Source: Bacteroidota bacterium (GTDB lineage Bacteria > Bacteroidota > Bacteroidia > Flavobacteriales > Schleiferiaceae). From it: DNA of 14,014 nucleotides. The stretch spans positions 8,417 to 22,430 of the forward strand of contig PXYR01000010.1 of the NCBI GenBank assembly GCA_003023665.1. Direction: 5' to 3'. Positions 1-6,410 of this stretch are shown here, in pieces; the first letter of the stretch is position 1; each line of letters begins with the position of its first letter. Below the pieces are notes generated by a model. It did no database searches, had not been told where the DNA came from, and saw only the letters and a program-made list of their open reading frames with translations. A program made the position numbers and the translations under genes.

Positions 1-987
1 GGTGATGCGGCCGGGCTAAGAGCTAGTTTTAGGGGACTAGACATGATGCTCGAACAAGGTGTGAATGTGCGGGTGGTCAGTTTCCCAGAAGGGGAGGATC
101 CTGACAGTTTTGCGAAGCAAAAAACAAACGAAGAACTCGAAGATTTTCTCAAGAGTAGTAAGAAAGATTTCATCAGTTTTAAAACTACAGTATTACTGCA
201 AGAAGCTGCTGGCGATCCATTGAAAATTGCTCAAATGGTTCGGGATGTGGTGGGAAGCATAAGCAAAGTACCGGACCAAATTGGACGAGAGGTCCTAATA
301 AAAGAGGCGGCATCTATTCTAGAAATGGAACCCAATGCCCTTTACGAAGAATTAGGTCGATTACAGGGTATTCAGGAAAGACAAAGAAGAAAAAGTCAAG
401 CCCAAGCTCCTCCAATGGAAGTGGTGCCAACCGACTATCCTGGTGATCAAAAGATTTACGGTCATGAGCAGGAAAAGAAGGTAATTCACCTTCTCATTTC
501 AAAAGGTACAGATACCATGCTAGATTCCGATTTAGATGAAGAAGAAGTGGTGCCGGTGGCCATAGCTAATTGGATTGTAGATGAACTTGAGGAAGATCAT
601 ATTGAGTTTTTGAATCCCATTTACGCTAAGATGTACAATTTATTGGCTGATGAGATTGAACAAGAACGTATACCTTCAATAGACTGGTGGGTGAGACAAG
701 AAGATCAAGATATTGTCAAAGAAGTTACGGACGCGTTAACGGATAAATACACTCTAGCGAATTGGAAGTCGAAAGACATTTATTTACCAGAGGAAAAGAA
801 AACTATTTTCACTTTAGTAAGAGAGACCACCATGAGAATGAAATACGTCCATGTTGAGCGAAAACTTCACGCCCTAAAGGACTATCTAAAGATGGAAAGT
901 GCAGACTACGACTACTACATGGTTCAGTTTCAAAAGTGGAATAGTGCACGACAGATGATTAATGAAAAGCTAAATCGAGTCGTTTAA
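1..987 (+). CDS. dnaG: DNA primase, C-terminal part (5' end outside window)
   Basis: Primase makes the RNA primers for lagging-strand DNA synthesis and binds the replicative helicase DnaB through its C-terminal domain. The reading frame is already open at base 1 and opens with GDAAG, the end of the TOPRIM metal-binding motif DGDxAG. It continues with FPEGEDPDSF, the second TOPRIM acidic segment, so the window starts inside the catalytic core. About 328 codons are present. The zinc finger, the RNA polymerase core domain and the first TOPRIM strands are missing. The rest is an acidic, helix-rich region that fits the helicase-binding domain. The first internal ATG (base 43) lies inside TOPRIM and is not a real start. 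The TAA stop lies within the 3' end of the convergent NadR-like gene (18 bp overlap), and no terminator hairpin was seen between them. Confidence 0.93.
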   Translation, partial: GDAAGLRASFRGLDMMLEQGVNVRVVSFPEGEDPDSFAKQKTNEELEDFLKSSKKDFISFKTTVLLQEAAGDPLKIAQMVRDVVGSISKVPDQIGREVLIKEAASILEMEPNALYEELGRLQGIQERQRRKSQAQAPPMEVVPTDYPGDQKIYGHEQEKKVIHLLISKGTDTMLDSDLDEEEVVPVAIANWIVDELEEDHIEFLNPIYAKMYNLLADEIEQERIPSIDWWVRQEDQDIVKEVTDALTDKYTLANWKSKDIYLPEEKKTIFTLVRETTMRMKYVHVERKLHALKDYLKMESADYDYYMVQFQKWNSARQMINEKLNRVV

Positions 988-1500
988 GAGTCGCTCAATC
1001 TCTGTTGTGGCGAATGTTACTCGCTCTTCAAGTGTTTCTTGGTTAAGATGAATGGTTGTGTTAGGCAGCTCTTTTAAAACGTTTACATATTGTTCATGTA
1101 GAACATCTCGTCTTTCCAAGTCCATCCGCAAAGGGTCATATGCGCCTTCAACATTTGGATAGCATAAGAAATAGATAATGTGACTAGGTATATTCAGTAG
1201 TTTATAGTCAATGTCATCAAACTTGTCAGTTTTCCATATATGCAAAACAGTGCCGTCGGTATCGAATACTTTAGGTTGGTTCGAATCAAAATAACCTTGA
1301 GAAGACAAAAGTGCTAATTGACCTTCTTCAATGAGATTATAATCTTTCCTTGCTATTGGGTTTATCTGCGTGTTTGGTGAGATTTCTTCAAGGTACGTTC
1401 GTGCAAATTCCGGGATGTACAACAAATTAAAATGCATTGCTATCTTCTTTGCAATAGTACTTTTAAACGTGCTCTCAGTTCCTGTGAAAACAAAATGCAT
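970..1500 (-). CDS. NadR-like AAA/P-loop ATPase (putative ribosylnicotinamide-kinase-type enzyme)
   Basis: This is a 176-residue single-domain P-loop protein of the NadR-like / AAA_28 type, related to the ribosylnicotinamide kinase half of NadR. The N-terminus carries a Walker-A-like segment GTESTFKST (residues 7-15). It is followed by YIPEFARTYLEE (about 28-39), typical of this family, and by FDTDGTVLHIWKTDKF (about 79-94), the Walker-B-like acidic segment. Bacteroidota relatives usually read GPESTGKST in the P-loop; here the glycine before the lysine is Phe, so ATP binding may be altered. Its ATG overlaps the stop of the upstream transferase gene by one base (TAATG), which suggests translational coupling. 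The substrate cannot be told from sequence: nicotinamide riboside is the family precedent, but many members are uncharacterised. Confidence 0.8.
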   Translation of the reverse strand: MHFVFTGTESTFKSTIAKKIAMHFNLLYIPEFARTYLEEISPNTQINPIARKDYNLIEEGQLALLSSQGYFDSNQPKVFDTDGTVLHIWKTDKFDDIDYKLLNIPSHIIYFLCYPNVEGAYDPLRMDLERRDVLHEQYVNVLKELPNTTIHLNQETLEERVTFATTEIERLLNDSI

Positions 1501-2678
1501 TACAAATCAATTTTGTACATGAACAACATTTGTCCCTTCCACAATTTCAAGTCTTGAGGTTCTAGGTTGTAGTCAGAGGCAAATTCTTCAATAGAAGTGC
1601 TTTCAAATCGTTTCATGCCTATTTTCTCTAGAACCATCCAACTTCCAATATTGGGTGATAATGTACGGCCAATGAGGCGTCTGAGTTGTAGTTTTTTTGC
1701 TTGCTCCATTGTGGCCGATGCGCATTCTGTGGCAAGACCTTTTCCCCAATATTCTTTGAAAAACCTAAAACCTAAATCTATGCCCCAGCGATTATTTATT
1801 AGTCCACACCAGCCCATGGGTTTTTTGGAAGCTTTATCTATAACGATCCAACGACCGTAGCCGTCCCGCTGATAATTAGGATAAGAATGAATGATTTCAA
1901 GGGCGCTTTTTTCATCTGAAAAGCCAGCATTTCCAGTATAACGGGTAACTGAAGGGTCTGAATTGAGCTCATAAAGCCAGGGTGCATCGCTTGGTTCCCA
2001 CTCTCTTAATTGTGTACGTAATGAAGTGAAAGGATTCATTTTTCTCCTGTGGGATGCCATGCAGATATAGTGCTTTCCCATTTTAGCAACCTGGACTAAA
2101 CATTGCATTTGATAAGGTCGGTTGGCACATACCTTGCGAATCCATGCCATTCCCCATCCTTGTTTTGTAGTTTCATTCCATTCAAAAGAGACTATGTCCA
2201 AATCTTCTTTGAAATCAATACCCCCCAATCCGTGTAGTTTGAATAGACTTTCCTTAATTCCCCAAATGAACTGAATAGCATCTTGCTCTGAACATTTGAA
2301 TTTTTCCACTTCTTTTTGTGAAGTGAATTTTGAACTTATACGTTTTATATTTTTTCGTTCAACTTCAATGTCTATACCAACCTCAAGCTTGTCGCTGTAG
2401 CATGCTGCAGTACCCGCCTTACAATGACTAAGGCTGATAAAAGCATTCGCAATTACTGGTTTATTGCCTTCATATTTTATTTCTGAAATACTACCGCAAG
2501 CTTGTAATAGCGCGGCACGACTAAATACAAACTCCTTCTTTTTATTCGGGTTAGTAAATGTTGAATACCGATGCGCATCTATTGAACAAAATTGGTCAAT
2601 AATGTCTGCCTCATGATAAGTGGGATTGATTGAAACACGAATACTGCTAGACAGAAATTTAAACGGATAACTCAACAT
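1500..2678 (-). CDS. 4'-phosphopantetheinyl transferase fused to a GNAT (RimJ/RimL-type) acetyltransferase
   Basis: This 392-residue protein has two enzyme domains. Residues 1 to about 208 are a Sfp/AcpT-type phosphopantetheinyl transferase, which moves the CoA arm onto carrier proteins. It shows SLSH (82-85), the Mg-binding VGIDIE (100-105) and WGIKESLFKLHG (139-150, the WxxKE..K signature). Residues about 222-392 are a GNAT domain: LREWEPSDAPWLYEL (about 224), the acetyl-CoA loop YWGKGLATE and the NIGSWMVLEKIGM helix. The frame has no stop between the domains. A GTG at 2735 would add 19 residues, but it lies upstream of the likely promoter for this strand and inside the ahcY promoter region, so the ATG at 2678 is preferred. 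An ATG at 2039 preceded by AGGAGA could start a separate GNAT protein. The gene is divergent from ahcY and coupled to the NadR-like gene. Confidence 0.83.
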   Translation of the reverse strand: MLSYPFKFLSSSIRVSINPTYHEADIIDQFCSIDAHRYSTFTNPNKKKEFVFSRAALLQACGSISEIKYEGNKPVIANAFISLSHCKAGTAACYSDKLEVGIDIEVERKNIKRISSKFTSQKEVEKFKCSEQDAIQFIWGIKESLFKLHGLGGIDFKEDLDIVSFEWNETTKQGWGMAWIRKVCANRPYQMQCLVQVAKMGKHYICMASHRRKMNPFTSLRTQLREWEPSDAPWLYELNSDPSVTRYTGNAGFSDEKSALEIIHSYPNYQRDGYGRWIVIDKASKKPMGWCGLINNRWGIDLGFRFFKEYWGKGLATECASATMEQAKKLQLRRLIGRTLSPNIGSWMVLEKIGMKRFESTSIEEFASDYNLEPQDLKLWKGQMLFMYKIDL

Positions 2679-2689
2679 GGACTGAACTG

Positions 2690-2719
2690 TTTGTAAGACG
2701 CTTGTGTTGTATATCTTTG
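2690..2719 (+). promoter_or_regulatory. Bacteroidota-type promoter of ahcY
   Basis: TTTG at 2690-2693 (-33) is followed after 18 bases by TATCTTTG at 2712-2719, an exact match to the TAnnTTTG -7 consensus of the Bacteroidota primary sigma factor. Transcription would begin near 2725, giving a leader of only about a dozen bases before the ahcY ATG at 2739. The element lies in the 5' untranslated region of the oppositely oriented transferase gene if that gene starts at 2678. Confidence 0.65.
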
Positions 2720-2722
2720 CAG

Positions 2723-2751
2723 CAAATTTAATCACTTTATGAGTTCAACAA
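2723..2751 (-). promoter_or_regulatory. Bacteroidota-type promoter of the transferase/NadR-like pair
   Basis: On the minus strand TTG (2751-2749) is followed after 18 bases by TAAATTTG (2730-2723), an exact TAnnTTTG match. Transcription would begin near 2717 and give a leader of about 40 bases to the ATG at 2678. The -33 element lies inside the first codons of ahcY, and the -7 element is only three bases from the ahcY -7 element. The two promoters therefore cannot be occupied at the same time. Confidence 0.55.
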
Positions 2752-4052
2752 TACAATACGTTCCGTACAAAGTTAAGGATATGTCATTGGCCGATTGGGG
2801 CCGAACTGAAATCAAATTGGCCGAAGCTGAGATGCCAGGTTTAATGGCACTTCGTGAGGAGTATGGAGCAAGCAAACCATTGAAGGGGTCGCGTATTGCA
2901 GGATGTCTTCACATGACCATTCAAACGGCGGTTTTAATAGAAACATTAGTGGAATTGGGTGCAGATGTTACGTGGTCTTCATGTAATATTTTTTCTACCC
3001 AAGATCATGCGGCAGCGGCAATAGCAGCGGCAGGTATACCGGTTTATGCATGGAAAGGCATGAATGAAGACGAATTTAATTGGTGTATTGAACAAACCTT
3101 ATTCTTTGGTGAGGATCGTCAGCCGTTAAATATGATTTTGGATGACGGTGGTGATTTGACAAATATGGTATTTGATGAATTTCCAGAATTGGTGGCTGGC
3201 ATCAAAGGATTATCTGAAGAAACTACTACGGGTGTTCACCGTTTGTATGAGCGTGAAATTAACGGAACATTAGTGCTGCCAGCAATAAATGTGAACGATT
3301 CAGTTACCAAATCCAAATTTGATAACAAGTACGGTTGTCAGGAATCAGCTGTTGATGCGATTCGTCGTGCAACGGATGTGATGATTGCAGGAAAGGTTGC
3401 TGTAGTTGCGGGTTATGGCGATGTAGGTAAAGGAACAGCTGCTTCTTTAAGAGGTGCAGGTGCTAGAGTTATTGTTACCGAGATTGATCCAATTTGTGCA
3501 TTACAAGCTGCAATGGATGGCTTTGAAGTGAAGCGCATGGAAAACGCTATACCACGCGCTCAAATAGTAGTTACTGCAACCGGTAATAAAGACATTATTC
3601 GTGAAGAACACTTCCGAATGATGAACGATAAAACCATTGTATGTAACATTGGCCACTTTGATAACGAAATTGATATGTCATGGTTGAACGAGACTTATGG
3701 AGAAACCATGAAAGTGATCAAGCCTCAGGTCGATTTGTATAATGTTGATGGCAATGAAATTATTGTTTTAGCAGAGGGTCGATTAGTAAACTTGGGTTGT
3801 GCAACGGGTCATCCTTCATTTGTAATGTCCAATAGTTTTACGAATCAGACGTTGGCGCAACTAGAGTTATGGTTGCATAGTGATAAGTACGAAAACAAGG
3901 TTTACACGCTTCCAAAGCACTTAGATGAAAAGGTAGCTGCTTTGCACTTAGCAAAGATTGGAGTAGAATTGGAAACACTTCGTAAAGACCAAGCCGATTA
4001 CATTGGAGTAACCGTAGAAGGTCCATTTAAGCCTGAGCATTACAGGTATTAA
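2739..4052 (+). CDS. ahcY: Adenosylhomocysteinase (S-adenosyl-L-homocysteine hydrolase)
   Basis: The enzyme splits S-adenosylhomocysteine, the product of SAM-dependent methylation, into adenosine and homocysteine, so relieving methyltransferases of product inhibition. It acts in the cytoplasm, usually as an NAD-bound tetramer. The 437 residues match the family's usual length. The NAD-binding Rossmann motif AGYGDVGKG lies at about residues 223-231. The substrate-domain segments [14 protein letters not shown] (about 51-64) and [15 protein letters not shown] (about 80-94) are clear, and the C-terminus KPEHYRY is the typical end that reaches into the neighbouring subunit's NAD site. The ATG sits about 12 bases after the predicted transcription start and has no Shine-Dalgarno sequence. 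A strong terminator follows directly, so it is probably transcribed alone. Divergence from a phosphopantetheinyl transferase gene is, from memory, common in Flavobacteriia. Confidence 0.97.
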   Translation: MSSTIQYVPYKVKDMSLADWGRTEIKLAEAEMPGLMALREEYGASKPLKGSRIAGCLHMTIQTAVLIETLVELGADVTWSSCNIFSTQDHAAAAIAAAGIPVYAWKGMNEDEFNWCIEQTLFFGEDRQPLNMILDDGGDLTNMVFDEFPELVAGIKGLSEETTTGVHRLYEREINGTLVLPAINVNDSVTKSKFDNKYGCQESAVDAIRRATDVMIAGKVAVVAGYGDVGKGTAASLRGAGARVIVTEIDPICALQAAMDGFEVKRMENAIPRAQIVVTATGNKDIIREEHFRMMNDKTIVCNIGHFDNEIDMSWLNETYGETMKVIKPQVDLYNVDGNEIIVLAEGRLVNLGCATGHPSFVMSNSFTNQTLAQLELWLHSDKYENKVYTLPKHLDEKVAALHLAKIGVELETLRKDQADYIGVTVEGPFKPEHYRY

Positions 4053-4065
4053 AAAATAAGATTGC

Positions 4066-4098
4066 AAGAAGCCACTTCAAAAGAGTGGCTTCTTTTTT
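4066..4098 (+). terminator. Rho-independent terminator of ahcY
   Basis: An 11-bp perfect stem (4066-4076 with 4084-4094) encloses a 7-base loop and runs into a T tract ending at 4098. It lies 14 bases after the ahcY stop. It also argues against starting the next gene at the in-frame ATG at 4062, whose coding region would include the whole hairpin. Confidence 0.9.
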
Positions 4099-4139
4099 GG
4101 CATAGTTTTTCTGATATTCACCAAACAAATTCTTTTTTA

Positions 4140-4709
4140 ATGCGTGTTTTATCCTTTGTCTTTTTATTTGCTTTAGCACCTGTTTGTTCAAAGGCGCAAG
4201 CAAAACTAGTTTTGGATGAGATAGATATGGGCATTCTTGCAGGTTATCACACGCTTTTGACAGATCCTTCTGCATTTATATTGGGTGAAGAATATGAATT
4301 AGGAGGTTATTTGTATGATGTGAAGAATGGTGGGGTTATCTCATTTTCTACCTCATATGTTCGGAACGGTGCATTTGGAACATACGTTGGACTGCCTCAG
4401 TACAATTACAATATTGGTAGGTTTTCTGCGGCTAAAGTCAGATTCGGAAAACTTTGGGAAGGTGACTTTTTGGACTTTTTTTTAAATGTTGGCTTTGGCT
4501 ATATGACTGGTGCTGATGAAGCAGAAAAGACGGGTTTTATAGATTTACTGTTTTTAGACCCTGAGAATCCAGTGAACGTTTTTACCATACCTATTGGATT
4601 GGATATTCAGTGGTACGGTTGGGACGGCAGCATAAATGCCTTGGGTTTCAAATATGAAATCAACGGCTGGAGCAATTATTTTGGAGTAGGGTTTACCTAT
4701 TTGCTTTAA
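4140..4709 (+). CDS. Exported hypothetical protein, probable small outer-membrane beta-barrel
   Basis: I do not recognise a named family. The ATG at 4140 gives 189 residues starting with a clear Sec signal peptide (MRVLSFVFLFALAPVCSKAQA, cleavage likely after the final Ala). The mature part alternates short aromatic/glycine-rich strands such as GGVISFSTSYV, FLNVGFGYMTG, GLDIQWYGW and NALGFKYEI. It ends in YFGVGFTYLL, a pattern typical of outer-membrane barrel proteins whose last strand carries aromatic and hydrophobic residues. There is no OmpA peptidoglycan-binding domain or T9SS C-terminal domain. An upstream in-frame ATG at 4062 would place the ahcY terminator inside the gene and hide the signal peptide, so it is rejected. 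No convincing promoter was found in the 41 bases between terminator and start. Confidence 0.75.
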   Translation: MRVLSFVFLFALAPVCSKAQAKLVLDEIDMGILAGYHTLLTDPSAFILGEEYELGGYLYDVKNGGVISFSTSYVRNGAFGTYVGLPQYNYNIGRFSAAKVRFGKLWEGDFLDFFLNVGFGYMTGADEAEKTGFIDLLFLDPENPVNVFTIPIGLDIQWYGWDGSINALGFKYEINGWSNYFGVGFTYLL

Positions 4710-4711
4710 AC

Positions 4712-4750
4712 TAAAGAGCCCTGTAGCGCGGCGCGCTACAGGGCTCTTTA
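4712..4750. terminator. Perfect 18-bp hairpin between convergent genes, probable bidirectional terminator
   Basis: The arms 4712-4729 and 4733-4750 are exactly complementary over 18 bp, with a three-base loop. The outer end is A/T (TAAAG/CTTTA) and the inner part GC-rich. It starts two bases after the stop of the rightward exported protein and lies 19 bases beyond the stop of the leftward 40-residue protein. The T runs are short (three T's on each strand), so termination is likely but efficiency is uncertain. Confidence 0.72.
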
Positions 4751-4769
4751 TGTATAATGCAGTTGTAAA

Positions 4770-4892
4770 TTAGCTACCGCAAGCTTCGCATTCTGGATTG
4801 TCAATACTGCAGGCTTTGGGTTGCTCTGCTTGCTCTAATTCTTGGACGAAGTCTGCGAAAGAATCGTCCATTCCGAAATCGTTAGTACTCAT
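4770..4892 (-). CDS. 40-residue protein with a ribonucleotide-reductase-like cysteine tail
   Basis: A short ORF reads MSTNDFGMDDSFADFVQELE in its first half and QAEQPKACSIDNPECEACGS in its second. The first half is acidic (6 Asp/Glu, no Lys/Arg) and probably helical. The last 13 residues, CSIDNPECEACGS, closely resemble the C-terminal swinging-arm tail of eukaryote-like class I ribonucleotide reductase large subunits (human RRM1 ends CSLENRDECLMCGS, from memory). There the final CxxC pair relays electrons from thioredoxin or glutaredoxin to the active site. Here the tail stands alone: an in-frame stop lies 12 codons upstream of the ATG, so it is not the end of a longer frame. It has its own likely terminator (4712-4750) and a possible weak promoter. 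It could be a free-standing redox peptide, a relic of nrdA, or an unrelated Cys protein. The gene call is fairly good; the function is inferred. Confidence 0.62.
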   Translation of the reverse strand: MSTNDFGMDDSFADFVQELEQAEQPKACSIDNPECEACGS

Positions 4893-4929
4893 TGCGTATG
4901 TGTTTTGTTTAGACTTATTTCTAAACTAC

Positions 4930-4961
4930 CAAATCGATTTGCTCATTTACTACCTACCCAA
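4930..4961 (-). promoter_or_regulatory. Possible promoter of the 40-residue protein
   Basis: On the minus strand TTG (4961-4959) is followed after 21 bases by TCGATTTG (4937-4930), which has one mismatch to TAnnTTTG. It would start transcription about 30 bases before the ATG at 4892. The spacing is at the long end and the -7 box is imperfect, so this is tentative. The rest of the gap to the next gene at 5089 is AT-rich and shows nothing else clear apart from TGATTTTG at 4988-4995, a weak rightward -7 candidate. Confidence 0.3.
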
Positions 4962-5088
4962 AAAGCGTTATTAACAATTTCATTTTTTGATTTTGTGGGA
5001 GTTAGCCCCCATTTTTTTAATAACTCGTCCATCAAAAAGAAAAAACATTGAAAAGGAAGATGCAATTTGTAGTCAAATATGAGTTTCA

Positions 5089-6075
5089 ATGTTAACGAAT
5101 CGTTTCTTAAATCTGCTTATTACGTTTCTTTGTACTTGCCAAGTAAGTGCACAAACAAATATTCGTAAAGAGTATATCCAAGAATTTTCACAGATCGCAG
5201 TAGATGAAATGAATAGGAGCGGCATTCCCGCGTCTATTACCTTGGCGCAAGGCATTTTGGAGAGCGGTAATGGACAAAGTGAATTGGCTAGGAAGTCAAA
5301 CAATCATTTTGGAATAAAATGTCACGGTACTTGGGAAGGCAAAAAGGTGTTTCATGATGATGATAGTCAGGGAGAGTGTTTTCGTGCCTATGATAATCCC
5401 AGTCATAGCTATGAAGATCACACTGATTTCTTAGTTCGGGGTTCTAGGTATGAATTTTTATTTGACTTAGAATTGACAGACTATCGCGGCTGGGCAAAAG
5501 GACTTAAAAAGGCTGGGTATGCCACAGCACCTGACTATGCAGATAAATTAATTCGGATTATAGAGGATGAAAATCTACACAGATTTGACTTCACATTATC
5601 CACTCCGTTGCTTGTATCAGAGGACACAGTAGTAACTAAGGTTACTGGCCCTACTGTCAATGAAAAAGGAAAGGTGGTTAAAAAATCCAAACGAAAGTTT
5701 TTGATTCATAGGCTAAAACGTCATGAAAATACAACCCCATACATTATCCTTCAGCACGGAGAATCCATAGAATCCGTTGCAGATTCATTACACATGCGCA
5801 TAGCAGTCTTACTTGATATGAATGATGCCGGATACCAAACGGTATTTCATGCCGGTGAAGCCATTTATATTGATTACAAAAAAGGTCGCGTAAAACAAAA
5901 ATTTATGGTTGCGCCAGAGGGAACTACAATGAGAGCGATAAGTCAACAATATGCCGTTCCAATGGAGAAGCTTTACAAATACAATGATTTCAAAATAGGT
6001 CAGCAACCCTATAAGGGCGAACAAATAAGACTTAAGCCAAAGTCAATTGCGGAACGTTTGTATCGTGAAAGATGA
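5089..6075 (+). CDS. Exported glucosaminidase (FlgJ/GH73-type peptidoglycan hydrolase) with LysM-like repeats
   Basis: This 328-residue protein probably cuts N-acetylglucosaminyl bonds in peptidoglycan in the periplasm or at the cell surface. A Sec signal peptide covers residues 1 to about 21 (cleavage after VSAQ or VSA). The glucosaminidase domain runs from about 24 to 165: IPASITLAQGILESGNGQSE holds the expected catalytic Glu, followed by SNNHFGIKCHGTW, CFRAYDNPSHSYEDHTDFL and GYATAPDYADKLIRIIE, all typical of the family. The C-terminal part (about 219-323) contains two LysM-like cell-wall-binding units, the first beginning YIILQHGESIESVADSLHM and the second FMVAPEGTTMRAISQQYAV. The start fits the signal peptide; an ATG at 5079 is in another frame. 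The gene appears monocistronic and converges on the small membrane-protein gene that follows. No strong terminator was seen after it. Confidence 0.9.
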   Translation: MLTNRFLNLLITFLCTCQVSAQTNIRKEYIQEFSQIAVDEMNRSGIPASITLAQGILESGNGQSELARKSNNHFGIKCHGTWEGKKVFHDDDSQGECFRAYDNPSHSYEDHTDFLVRGSRYEFLFDLELTDYRGWAKGLKKAGYATAPDYADKLIRIIEDENLHRFDFTLSTPLLVSEDTVVTKVTGPTVNEKGKVVKKSKRKFLIHRLKRHENTTPYIILQHGESIESVADSLHMRIAVLLDMNDAGYQTVFHAGEAIYIDYKKGRVKQKFMVAPEGTTMRAISQQYAVPMEKLYKYNDFKIGQQPYKGEQIRLKPKSIAERLYRER

Positions 6076-6109
6076 GGCATTAAGTTCTTAAAGAAGAGGT
6101 AATGAACTC

Positions 6110-6283
6110 TTAACTATGCTTTCTTATTTTCTCTATGGTCCAGAGAACAATAAAGAGCGAAGTACTTACGGTGCCAATTAAAAGAAGTGTTGGTGCCCCT
6201 ATCCAATGCAAAAACTTAAAAACTACGCTAAGCGCCAAAGCGGAGAACCCAATATATCCACTTATCTCAATAAATTTTCTCAT
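6110..6283 (-). CDS. Small two-helix membrane protein, GldL-like
   Basis: A 57-residue ORF on the minus strand encodes two hydrophobic helices separated by a short turn: ISGYIGFSALALSVVFKFLHW (about 7-27) and TLLLIGTVSTSLFIVLWTI (about 32-50), then a basic tail EKIRKHS. The segment VFKFLHWIGAP followed by a second helix resembles the transmembrane hairpin of GldL, a gliding-motility / type IX secretion motor protein, where FKIMHWPGA-like wording occurs. Many small Bacteroidota membrane proteins share this GldL-like hairpin without being the motor itself, and this one lacks the long cytoplasmic part of GldL. The ATG at 6283 is the first residue of the helix-bearing frame. The overlapping rightward frame at 6135-6341 shows no protein-like features. 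The start lies just upstream, back-to-back, of the riboswitch promoter. Function unknown. Confidence 0.72.
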   Translation of the reverse strand: MRKFIEISGYIGFSALALSVVFKFLHWIGAPTLLLIGTVSTSLFIVLWTIEKIRKHS

Positions 6284-6287
6284 ACTA

Positions 6288-6318
6288 TTTAATTATCAAA
6301 AAAGGTACTATACATTTG
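6288..6318 (+). promoter_or_regulatory. Promoter of the riboswitch-TonB receptor transcript
   Basis: TACATTTG at 6311-6318 matches TAnnTTTG exactly. A TTTA at 6288-6291, 19 bases upstream, is a poor -33 element. The predicted start near 6324 falls at the 5' side of the TPP aptamer, as expected. The -33 region lies five bases from the start of the divergent small membrane-protein gene. Confidence 0.55.
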
Positions 6319-6320
6319 CC

Positions 6321-6410
6321 TTGTCTCAAAGGGGTGCCTAGAAAGTTTTCGAACCTACAGGCTGAGATTATACCCATAGAACCTGGGCAGGTAATGCTGC
6401 CAAGGAACAA
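6321..6410 (+). ncRNA. TPP riboswitch (THI element)
   Basis: The conserved thi-box blocks occur in the right order and spacing: GGGGTGCC (6331-6338), GGCTGAGAT (6360-6368) with the pyrimidine-binding CTGAGA, ATACCC then ACCTG (6370-6385), GGTAATGC (6390-6397) and TGCCAAGGA (6398-6406). An imperfect P1 closes it, pairing TTGT and TC (6321-6327, one bulged C) with GAACAA (6405-6410). It binds thiamine pyrophosphate and normally lowers expression of the downstream gene when the vitamin is plentiful. The 61-base stretch between aptamer and start codon has no U-tract terminator. CCCCTT at 6441-6446 could pair with AAGGGG at 6329-6334 inside the aptamer, and GTTGTT/AACAAC (6434-6439/6457-6462) or CACGT/ACGTG (6431-6435/6448-6452) could form local stems. 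Control may therefore be translational. Confidence 0.93.

Noticed and set aside
2679..2735. GTG start at 2735 that would extend the phosphopantetheinyl transferase by 19 residues
   Set aside because: The extra codons would overlap the ahcY promoter and lie upstream of the predicted transcription start for this strand; the ATG at 2678 fits the family's N-terminus.
4062..4139. ATG at 4062 as start of the exported hypothetical protein
   Set aside because: The extension would contain the whole ahcY terminator hairpin and bury the signal peptide that begins at 4140.
6076..6112. Imperfect inverted repeat (TTAAGTTC and GAACTCTTAA) between the glucosaminidase and the small membrane-protein gene
   Set aside because: The arms mismatch, the AT-rich stem is weak and there is no T tract, so it is not called a terminator.
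6135..6341. Rightward 68-codon frame over the small membrane-protein gene
   Set aside because: It is complementary to the GldL-like gene, has no domain or signal features, and would run through the riboswitch promoter.
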